Below are positions 1 to 6,412 of a stretch of 6,801 bases of DNA, in pieces. Below the pieces are notes generated by a model that had not been told where the DNA came from, searched no databases, and was given only the letters and a program-made list of their open reading frames with translations. Position 1 is the first letter of the stretch; the number at the start of each line of letters is the position of its first letter. Position numbers and translations under genes: made by a program. This DNA is from Bacteroidota bacterium (GTDB taxonomy: Bacteria > Bacteroidota > Bacteroidia > NS11-12g > UBA955): positions 1-6,801 of the forward strand of contig JAURQA010000276.1 of the NCBI GenBank assembly GCA_030836345.1, read 5' to 3'.

Positions 1-129
1 AAAACTGGAATTCAAGATTTAGATTATTTTGAATGTACTGAAGGATTAAAAATTGGTGATGAAGTAATCACGGAGCCGAGCATGTCTATTGCGAAGACTA
101 TGTTAGATGGCGATGAGTTGGTGAAGTAG
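1..129 (+). CDS. Efflux periplasmic adaptor subunit (HlyD/MacA-like), C-terminal end only
   Basis: Frame 1 is open from the window edge to a TAG at 127-129 and gives the last 42 residues of a protein whose start lies outside. The visible part contains KTGIQDLDYFECTEGLKIGD followed by EVITEP and a tail reading KTMLDGDEL. This matches the usual end of Bacteroidota membrane-fusion (adaptor) proteins, where a beta-barrel/membrane-proximal strand reads like V-K-T-G-I-x-D, then G-L-x-x-G-D-E-V-V-T-G-P, then a short K-x-L-x-D-G-D-x-V tail. Such adaptors link an inner-membrane RND or ABC pump to a TolC-like outer-membrane channel in the periplasm. Which pump type it serves cannot be told from 42 residues. 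The stop lies 8 bp before a heptad repeat array. No transporter gene follows, so any partner genes would lie upstream. Confidence 0.62.
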   Translation, partial: KTGIQDLDYFECTEGLKIGDEVITEPSMSIAKTMLDGDELVK

Positions 130-137
130 TTTGGGGG

Positions 138-165
138 CTGGCAATTGGCTACTGGCTACTGGCGG
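138..165. repeat. Heptad tandem array, four units of YTGGCNN
   Basis: Four consecutive 7-bp units are visible: ctggcaa, ttggcta, ctggcta, ctggcgg, followed by cagc. Positions 2-5 of the unit (TGGC) are fixed and the last two bases vary. The array starts 8 bp after the stop of the adaptor gene. A related array with core CTAGC follows the next gene. Seen directly; function unknown. Heptameric short tandem repeats are known in cyanobacteria, which offers an analogy only. Confidence 0.7.
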
Positions 166-177
166 CAGCAAAACATC

Positions 178-236
178 TTGTCCCTAATTAAAATAATGAT
201 TATATTATTAGCAATTAATTGTTAATAATATTATCA
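178..236 (+). promoter_or_regulatory. AT-rich leader upstream of the polymerase gene, probable promoter region
   Basis: From 181 to 236 only 8 of 56 bases are G or C, far below the surrounding coding DNA. A TTG at 178-180 stands 20 bp before TATATTAT at 201-208. This spacing fits the Bacteroidota -33/-7 arrangement (TTG, then TAnnTTTG), but the second box misses the final TTTG. A 10-bp perfect palindrome, CAATTAATTG, lies at 212-221. There is no Shine-Dalgarno sequence, as is usual in this phylum. A promoter here is plausible because a gene ends just upstream, but the exact boxes are uncertain. Confidence 0.3.
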
Positions 237-3200
237 ATGATACTCTACCATTGCCACTCTTATTTCAGTCTTCGGTACGGACTTATGAGTCCTGAAGATA
301 TTATTCGATGGGCGCAAAGCCAATCTGATTTATTAAAACAACCTGTTTCTATCCTGTTGGCAGACATTAACAATGTAAGTGGAGTGAGTAATTTTTTGCG
401 CGAAGCGCAAAAGCACCCTCAGGTGCACGCGCGGATAGGCGCGGAAGTACGTAATGGCGATGAAACCCTGTATATTCTTATGGCAAATACACAAACAGGA
501 TTTGCCCGAATGAATGAGTTTATCACTCATCACATTCATCAAAATACCCCGTTCCCTTTTGCTCCTAAAGCTATGGAAGATGTGAGTGTTATTTATCCTT
601 TTTATAAAGTCGCAGGCCTACAAGCAAACGATTTAAGTACTGGGGCATTCATTGCTATTACCCATCGCGACTTGCGAAGAGTTCCTCTTTCACATTGGAA
701 ACGACAACCTCAACGCCTTATTGCCTATCACAGAGCCACGCTCAGAAATCAAGACGACTGGCATACTCATACGCTTTTAAGGTGCATTGCGCATAATTGC
801 TTGCTCACCAAACTTAAACCCACAGCCCTCGGCTTCAAACACGACCTACTTCTTCCCTATTCAGAATTAATAACAAACTTCAAGAATAGTCCCACTCTCC
901 TTTCTAACGCACAAAAAATTCTTGAGAAAGAAAACTGGTCGTTCGAGTTTAATATCCCCCAGAATAAAAAAACTTTCACCGGCGACATTGATGAGGATTA
1001 CCGTTTGATGCGAGAATTAGCATTTGAAGGTATGAAATATCGTTATCCCAAATACACCTTTAATACTACCGAACGACTAGAAAAAGAAATGAAGCTGATT
1101 TACGAACTTGGCTTTACCGCCTACTTCTTAATCAACTGGGATATTTGTCGATTTGCTAGAGATAAAGGGTTCTTTTATGTGGGACGAGGAAGTGGGGCAA
1201 ATAGTATGGTGGCCTATTGCCTTCGCATTACCGACGTAGACCCCATAGACTTAGACCTATACTTTGAGCGTTTCATTAATCCATTTAGAAGTAGTCCTCC
1301 CGACTTTGACATTGACTTTTCTTGGCAAGATAGAGACACTGTTACTGGATACATCATTAATAAATACGGGTCAGAGCATGCGGCATTACTAGCCACTTAC
1401 AACACCTTTCAAACTAATGCTGTAGTTCGAGAGCTAGGCAAAGTTTACGGCATCCCCAAAGAGGAGATTGATGCCTTATTAGAGCGTCCGTCTTATTATT
1501 CTCAGAAGAATTTTCAGCGTTTCACTCCAAGCAAAAACTCAATCTATAGCACTCCCGGAATTGGACATCGCACTCGTGAACGAGTATTACAGTCTGATTT
1601 TGATGTAGAAGGGGTTGAATTTGAAGATAAAGAAACACTTTATGAGGAAATTTTAAAACATGCACATAAAATTCACGACCTGCCTAATTATAGAAGTTTG
1701 CATGTTGGGGGAATTCTTATTAGCGAAAAGAGCATATTCCATTACTCGGCATTAGACCTTCCGCCAAAGGGATTTCCAGCAGTGCAATTCAGCATGTTGG
1801 AAGCCGAAGATTTAGGATTGGCAAAGTTCGACATACTGAGTCAACGCGGATTAGGGCATATCAAAGATGCAGTAATTTATATTAAAGAAAATCGCAATAT
1901 TGAGGTAGATGCGCACCGTATTCAAGAATTTAAATCCGATCCTAAAATAGCGCGATTAATTGCCATTGGAAATACCACGGGATGCTTTTATGTAGAAAGT
2001 CCGGCCATGCGGCAATTGCTTAGAAAATTACGTTGTAGCGACTACTTGACACTAGTTGCTGCTAGTAGTGTTATTCGACCCGGTGTAGCCAGAAGTGGGA
2101 TGATGCGAGCTTTTATTGAACGACACATAGACCCCAAAAAGCGCAAAGAAGCTCATCCTATCATGCAACAAATAATGCCTGAGACTTATGGCATAATGGT
2201 GTACCAAGAAGATGTAATAAGAGTAGCCCATGAGTTTGCTGGATTAGGTCTTGCGGAAAGTGATGTTTTACGACGAGGGATGAGTGGTAAATTCAGAAGT
2301 AAAAGTGAATTTCAACGAGTAAAAGATCAGTTTTTTGAAAAGGCAAAGAAGAAGAAACACCCTATTACCCTAATAGAGGAAGTGTGGAAGCAGATTGAAA
2401 GTTTTGCTGGGTATAGCTTTGCCAAAGGACACAGCGCTAGCTATGCGGTTGAAAGTTACCAAAGCTTGTATTTAAAAACCTACTTCCCATTAGAGTTCTA
2501 TACCGCCGTGATTAATAACTTCGGTGGGTTCTACAGAACCGAATTTTACGTACATGCGGCAAGGATGTGCGGCGCCAACATACAAGAGCCCTGCGTAAAT
2601 CACAGCAATTATTTAAGCAGAATCCAAGACACTACTTTGTGGCTAGGCATGGGATTGGTACAGAGTCTCGAGCGAGGATTAATAGATAAAATTGTTAAAG
2701 AGCGTAAAAAGCAAGCATTTGAAGATTTGTTTGATTTTAAAATTCGTTGCAACCCCGGTTTAGAACAATTAAAAATCCTGATTCGTATTCAGGCATTCCG
2801 ATTTACGCAAAAATCTAGACGAGAGCTACTTTGGGAAGCTCATTCGCTGTATGCAGAAAAGAAAAAGGTTGAAGGTGTAAATTTATTATTCACCGAGAAA
2901 CCCAAAGAGATAAAGCTTCCAAATTTAGAAGACAGCTCTTTGGAAATTGCCAACGATGAGCACGAACTCCTAGGGTTTACCCTTTGCAGTCCATTTACAT
3001 TGGTAGCTGAAGACAATATTCCCGCTTCCGATATAAGAAGTAAGTCGTTAAATAAGCTTTTGGGGAAATCTGTTTATATAGAAGGATATTTAGTTACCGT
3101 AAAACCCACTAAAACTATTGGTGGCAAAGAGATGAACTTTGGAACATGGCTAGATCGTGATGGATATTTTTTCGACACGGTACATTTCCCGCCTGTGGTA

Positions 3201-3323
3201 AGAGCTTACCCGTTTAAAGGAAGAGGTGTTTATCGGATATGGGGAGCGGTAATTGAAGATTTCGGTGTTATTGCTATTGAGGTTGCGCAGATGGAGAAGT
3301 TGGGAAGGCTGGTGGGCGGCTAG
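237..3323 (+). CDS. dnaE: DNA polymerase III alpha subunit-like C-family polymerase, short second-copy type with degenerate PHP domain
   Basis: Extends DNA 5' to 3' in the cytoplasm. The length (1028 aa) is well below the usual replicative Bacteroidota DnaE (about 1400 or more), so this is probably an accessory, possibly translesion, polymerase. Start: ATG at 237 puts HCHSYFSLRYG at residue 5, as in the family; an in-frame TTG at 219 would only add six residues. Order seen: PHP domain (about 1-210) with H5 and H7 kept but the second metal motif reading ADINN and no NDVHY-like motif; GRGSG at 316-320; palm PDFDIDF with catalytic D358 and D360, third Asp D532 in KFDILSQRG; TYGIMVYQE at 650-658; FAGYSFAKGHSASYAVESYQ around 723; helix-hairpin-helix region about 822-860; NLLF at 882-885 where a clamp-binding motif often sits; OB fold about 940-1023. 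The polymerase core looks intact. The C-terminus ends LGRLVGG and its stop lies inside a heptad repeat. A DnaE2/ImuC label is possible but unsupported by the neighbours. Confidence 0.9.
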   Translation: MILYHCHSYFSLRYGLMSPEDIIRWAQSQSDLLKQPVSILLADINNVSGVSNFLREAQKHPQVHARIGAEVRNGDETLYILMANTQTGFARMNEFITHHIHQNTPFPFAPKAMEDVSVIYPFYKVAGLQANDLSTGAFIAITHRDLRRVPLSHWKRQPQRLIAYHRATLRNQDDWHTHTLLRCIAHNCLLTKLKPTALGFKHDLLLPYSELITNFKNSPTLLSNAQKILEKENWSFEFNIPQNKKTFTGDIDEDYRLMRELAFEGMKYRYPKYTFNTTERLEKEMKLIYELGFTAYFLINWDICRFARDKGFFYVGRGSGANSMVAYCLRITDVDPIDLDLYFERFINPFRSSPPDFDIDFSWQDRDTVTGYIINKYGSEHAALLATYNTFQTNAVVRELGKVYGIPKEEIDALLERPSYYSQKNFQRFTPSKNSIYSTPGIGHRTRERVLQSDFDVEGVEFEDKETLYEEILKHAHKIHDLPNYRSLHVGGILISEKSIFHYSALDLPPKGFPAVQFSMLEAEDLGLAKFDILSQRGLGHIKDAVIYIKENRNIEVDAHRIQEFKSDPKIARLIAIGNTTGCFYVESPAMRQLLRKLRCSDYLTLVAASSVIRPGVARSGMMRAFIERHIDPKKRKEAHPIMQQIMPETYGIMVYQEDVIRVAHEFAGLGLAESDVLRRGMSGKFRSKSEFQRVKDQFFEKAKKKKHPITLIEEVWKQIESFAGYSFAKGHSASYAVESYQSLYLKTYFPLEFYTAVINNFGGFYRTEFYVHAARMCGANIQEPCVNHSNYLSRIQDTTLWLGMGLVQSLERGLIDKIVKERKKQAFEDLFDFKIRCNPGLEQLKILIRIQAFRFTQKSRRELLWEAHSLYAEKKKVEGVNLLFTEKPKEIKLPNLEDSSLEIANDEHELLGFTLCSPFTLVAEDNIPASDIRSKSLNKLLGKSVYIEGYLVTVKPTKTIGGKEMNFGTWLDRDGYFFDTVHFPPVVRAYPFKGRGVYRIWGAVIEDFGVIAIEVAQMEKLGRLVGG

Positions 3324-3347
3324 CAGCTAGCGACTAGCAACTAGCAC
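3320..3347. repeat. Heptad tandem array, four units of CTAGCNN, overlapping the polymerase stop codon
   Basis: Units are ctagcag, ctagcga, ctagcaa and ctagcac, with the first five bases invariant. The TAG of unit 1 (3321-3323) is the stop codon of the polymerase gene. Because CTAG is its own reverse complement, neighbouring units can fold: GCTAG-CAG-CTAGC at 3319-3331 and GCTAG-CGA-CTAGC at 3326-3338 each give a 5-bp stem with a 3-nt loop. There is no following T tract, so this is not a standard terminator. It shares period and gene-end position with the array at 138-165, and differs at the third base (A instead of G). Confidence 0.78.
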
Positions 3348-3409
3348 ACAGAAGCCAAAAAACTCCACATTCCTTCCACAAATACACAATCATAAATTTC
3401 TTACAAATT

Positions 3410-3425
3410 AATTTTTGTTCATTTG
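3410..3425 (+). promoter_or_regulatory. Possible Bacteroidota-type -7 box before the GH3/beta-lactamase gene
   Basis: Two overlapping candidates each match the Bacteroidota -7 consensus TAnnTTTG at all but one base: AATTTTTG at 3410-3417 and TTCATTTG at 3418-3425, the latter followed by C. They lie 12 and 4 bp before the ATG at 3430, so transcription from either would give an almost leaderless message. No -33 TTG stands at the expected spacing. Weak evidence. Confidence 0.22.
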
Positions 3426-3429
3426 CAAT

Positions 3430-6348
3430 ATGAGGCTTTGGCAACGCACAGTTTATTTTACTTTAACATTAATATTGTCCATTGCTGGCACAAATAGTTC
3501 ATCCGCACAAAGCCAACAAAAATGGGTAGATAGCATCATGAAAAAGCTAACATTCAAGCAAATGGTAGCTCAAACTATGATGATACCCGTTTGGACTCGA
3601 ACCCCTGAGTTAGACCCAAAAGTAATTCATGCCGTTGAAGAACTAGAGGTGGGAAGTTTGATTTTCTTTCAGGGGACTCCAACCACACATCTTCACGCGG
3701 TAAACTACTATCAACAGCAAGCAAAAACACCTCTGATTATAGGGATGGATGCCGAATGGGGGTCATCAATGAGACTGGATCATGTGAAAAAGTTCCCCTA
3801 TGCGATGACTCTTGGTGCCATTGATGACGAAAAAGTCTCCTACACTACAGGCCAAGAAATTGGTGAACAACTTAAAAAGCTTGGAGTCCACATAAATTTT
3901 GCTCCTGTTGTAGACGTAAACAGCAATCCAAACAACCCAATTATTGGTTTTAGAAGCTTTGGCGATAATCCAACAAAGATTGGGGAACAAGCCTCCGCCT
4001 TTAATAAAGGAATGGAAAGCGCTGGAGTTTGGGGATGCGCAAAACACTTTCCAGGACATGGAAATACAATTACAGACTCACACTTGGAATTGCCTCATGT
4101 TACCCATGATAAGAAATCTATAAAAAAAGACCTTGCACCATTTAAAAAACTTATAAATGATGGCGTAAAATCCATTATGGTGGCTCATTTAGAAATACCA
4201 TACTTAGACGAAATATCCACTCCTACTTCCCTGTCAAAAAAGGTGATTACAGGATTATTACGAGAAGACCTTGGATTTAAGGGGTTAATAATTACGGATG
4301 CATTGAATATGCATGGAATTTCAAAGCACTTTGACCCTATCTCTGCAGGCATCAAGGCGCTGGAAGCAGGAAACGACATTTTATGCATGCCGGGTGATCC
4401 GGAAGGAATAATTAACAAAGCCTATGACTTGTATATTAAAGGTGAATTTGACAGCATTTCACTCGCAAATACAGTAAAAAGAATTCTAAACAATAAATAT
4501 GCTTTAGGACTGAATAGAACTCCAGTATCTTCCATTCAAAAAAACGACATTTACCTAGAACTTGACTTATTAAATCACAGCGAAACATCTGCACAACAAA
4601 GTATTCAGTTTTTCGGTAATTCAACGGGCTTTCCTTGGGATGAATTTAAAGATACATTGCATGTTTTTAATTTTGGAGAAACCCTTCCCGACGCATTTAA
4701 AAATAGATGTGATTATCATAGTGTTACAGTAATTCATTGGGTTCACAACCAATCAGCACAAGCCGTTATCTCGCAAATAAAAAACTCACCAAAGTGCATT
4801 TTAATAAATGGTGATCAACGAATGTTTGGCTCCGCAACTCGAGAAATTCCCGCACTGTTAAAAACTGTTTTATCCGAACTCCGCTATTCTAAAAACATAG
4901 CGTTTATTCATTGCGGAAATATTTATTCCTTACAAGATGTAAATTATGAAGTACCTGTAATATTAGGCTGGGAAACTGGCAACGACTTTTTAGTATCATC
5001 TGTTGATCTCATTTATGGATGCTTAGAACAACATAGATCTGAAAGCAGCCCTGTCAATCTCAATGGTATGTTTATCGATGGTGCAAAAGACATCCCCAGA
5101 AAAAAATCAATTTGGAAAAAAGAATCACCACAAAAGTTAGGTTTTCATTGCGATGAATCTGAGTCTTTAGCAGGAATTATGGATAGCATTCTATTGAACA
5201 ATGTATCTCAGTCTTCTGAATTGTTGGTCATTAAGAATGGTAAAATTGCCTATCAGGAGTCTAGAGGCGGTTATCCTGTTAATAATTCTTTCTATCATTC
5301 CAACGAATCGACCTTGTACGACATTGCAAGTGTTACGAAGGTTGCTGCTATGACATTGGCGGTAATGAAGATTGTGGAAGAGCAAAGAATTGACATTAAA
5401 AAGCCAATTAGAGAATATTGGAAAGATCTTGACAGTAATAATTGGGGTGAAACTCCCATTTATAGGTTCCTTACTCACCAATCTGGTTTAGCACCTTACC
5501 TTCCGTTGGCAACTGAGATTTTAAAGGATGAATCATACCGATATTGGTCAACTTCTGAATTTGAATTTGATGCTAACAAACATATTCTGCTGAGTTCGCA
5601 AATTTTCACTGAAAAACGATGGTCTGACTCAGTTTGGGAGTGGATTCAAAGTACCGAATTGAAAGACGAAAAAATTGGTGAATATGTATATTCAGATTTG
5701 AATGCAATCATTCTAGGCAAATGGGTTGAATACATGAGCGGAGTAAGTATAGATAAATATGTAGATTCTGTTTATTACCAACCATTAGGACTCAAACGTA
5801 CCACATTTAACCCCTGGGAAAAAGGACTAACTAAACGCTGTGCACCCACCGAAATTTCTACTGTATTAGAGCGCGGATGGATTCAGGGAATCGTCCACGA
5901 TCCTAGTTCGTTGTTATTAAGCGGAATTTCTGGAAATGCGGGTTTATTTAGCACATCTGAAGAGTTGGCGGTAATTATGCAAATGCTTGCAAACGGGGGA
6001 TCATTTAATGGTCGCAAGTTTTTAAATCCTCGCACAATAGGCTTGTTTACACAAACATATCTTGAAGGCAAAAATCATCGTGGTTTAGGTTTTGACAAAC
6101 CCAATGGTTTTCCGAATCTGAATAAAAACAAAAAGTTAAAATGGAATAACGTGTTTGACTACGCCCCTCTTCGACTGTTCGGACACTCAGGATTTACTGG
6201 GACATGGGCATGGGCAGATCCAAAAGAAAAATTGGTTTTTATCTTTCTGTCTAACAGAACTTTCCCCTACGGAGGTCCTAACTATTTGTCAAAGAAGGGG
6301 TATAGAGGTAAGTTATTAGAAATTGTTTATCGAGGATTAAAAAAATAG
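3430..6348 (+). CDS. Secreted fusion of NagZ-like GH3 beta-N-acetylglucosaminidase and beta-lactamase/S12-type serine hydrolase
   Basis: A 972-residue exported protein with two enzyme domains, probably periplasmic or outer-membrane-facing. ATG 3430 gives a signal peptide (basic MRLWQR, hydrophobic 8-20, likely cleavage after SSSA at residue 26, no lipobox cysteine); the in-frame TTG at 3415 would only add five residues. GH3 domain (about 35-363): KHFPGHG at 205-211, the D216-S-H218 acid/base dyad of NagZ enzymes, and nucleophile D290 in ITDALNM. This predicts release of terminal beta-GlcNAc, most likely from peptidoglycan fragments. Residues about 385-570 form a divergent alpha/beta segment at the place of a GH3 C-terminal domain. 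C-terminal beta-lactamase fold (about 578-972): S634-V-T-K637 (SxxK), Y754-S-D756 (YxN position), H919-S-G921 (KTG position). All core catalytic residues are present. The second domain could be a D,D-peptidase, amidase or esterase; true beta-lactam resistance is not implied. This two-domain architecture is familiar in Bacteroidota. The ATG is 106 bp after the polymerase stop. Confidence 0.9.
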   Translation: MRLWQRTVYFTLTLILSIAGTNSSSAQSQQKWVDSIMKKLTFKQMVAQTMMIPVWTRTPELDPKVIHAVEELEVGSLIFFQGTPTTHLHAVNYYQQQAKTPLIIGMDAEWGSSMRLDHVKKFPYAMTLGAIDDEKVSYTTGQEIGEQLKKLGVHINFAPVVDVNSNPNNPIIGFRSFGDNPTKIGEQASAFNKGMESAGVWGCAKHFPGHGNTITDSHLELPHVTHDKKSIKKDLAPFKKLINDGVKSIMVAHLEIPYLDEISTPTSLSKKVITGLLREDLGFKGLIITDALNMHGISKHFDPISAGIKALEAGNDILCMPGDPEGIINKAYDLYIKGEFDSISLANTVKRILNNKYALGLNRTPVSSIQKNDIYLELDLLNHSETSAQQSIQFFGNSTGFPWDEFKDTLHVFNFGETLPDAFKNRCDYHSVTVIHWVHNQSAQAVISQIKNSPKCILINGDQRMFGSATREIPALLKTVLSELRYSKNIAFIHCGNIYSLQDVNYEVPVILGWETGNDFLVSSVDLIYGCLEQHRSESSPVNLNGMFIDGAKDIPRKKSIWKKESPQKLGFHCDESESLAGIMDSILLNNVSQSSELLVIKNGKIAYQESRGGYPVNNSFYHSNESTLYDIASVTKVAAMTLAVMKIVEEQRIDIKKPIREYWKDLDSNNWGETPIYRFLTHQSGLAPYLPLATEILKDESYRYWSTSEFEFDANKHILLSSQIFTEKRWSDSVWEWIQSTELKDEKIGEYVYSDLNAIILGKWVEYMSGVSIDKYVDSVYYQPLGLKRTTFNPWEKGLTKRCAPTEISTVLERGWIQGIVHDPSSLLLSGISGNAGLFSTSEELAVIMQMLANGGSFNGRKFLNPRTIGLFTQTYLEGKNHRGLGFDKPNGFPNLNKNKKLKWNNVFDYAPLRLFGHSGFTGTWAWADPKEKLVFIFLSNRTFPYGGPNYLSKKGYRGKLLEIVYRGLKK

Positions 6349-6396
6349 CTCCGTCAAACGCCATAGAAAACACTACTAAAAACCGCTGAAAATACT

Positions 6397-6404
6397 TATA
6401 TTTG
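6397..6404 (+). promoter_or_regulatory. Bacteroidota -7 promoter box upstream of bamD
   Basis: TATATTTG matches the Bacteroidota housekeeping -7 consensus TAnnTTTG at every fixed position and is followed by C, as is common. It lies in the 64-bp gap between the fusion hydrolase gene and bamD, ending 8 bp before the ATG. No clear TTG was found at the -33 spacing. The position suggests that bamD has its own start site, with a 5' leader of only a few bases. Confidence 0.45.
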
Positions 6405-6412
6405 CGGGTTAT

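Noticed and set aside
212..221. Perfect palindrome CAATTAATTG as a repressor operator
   Set aside because: Ten-base AT-only-like palindromes are expected by chance in a leader of about 86% A+T, and no second copy or matching regulator is present.
219..236. TTG start giving a longer polymerase, 1034 residues
   Set aside because: The six extra residues LLIILS-like add nothing conserved; the ATG at 237 places the HCHS motif at the usual distance from the N-terminus.
1488..1640. Extra segment in the polymerase (residues about 419-463) as an inserted element
   Set aside because: The stretch between the G-I-P and H-V-G-G motifs is only about 20 residues longer than in the E. coli protein, within normal family variation.
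2051..2070. ctag-rich stretch resembling the heptad repeats inside the polymerase gene
   Set aside because: It has no regular 7-bp period and encodes the conserved LVAASSVIRPG segment, so coding constraint explains it.
3319..3338. Hairpins in the CTAGC array as a rho-independent terminator
   Set aside because: Stems are only 5 bp and no T-rich run follows on the + strand.
3415..3429. TTG start giving a longer fusion hydrolase, 977 residues
   Set aside because: The ATG at 3430 begins a clean signal peptide with a basic N-terminus; the upstream TTG lies within possible promoter bases.
3766..4059. Antisense open frame of 97 codons within the hydrolase gene
   Set aside because: It lies wholly opposite the conserved GH3 catalytic region and its product has no recognisable features; it is a shadow of the real gene.
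5191..5481. Antisense open frame of 96 codons opposite the SxxK region
   Set aside because: Same reason: the opposite strand encodes conserved beta-lactamase motifs, and no independent start signals are seen.
6381..6410. Imperfect inverted repeat aaccgc / gcgggtt as a terminator after the hydrolase gene
   Set aside because: The stem is short with a bulge, the loop is 17 bases, there is no T tract, and it overlaps the bamD promoter box.
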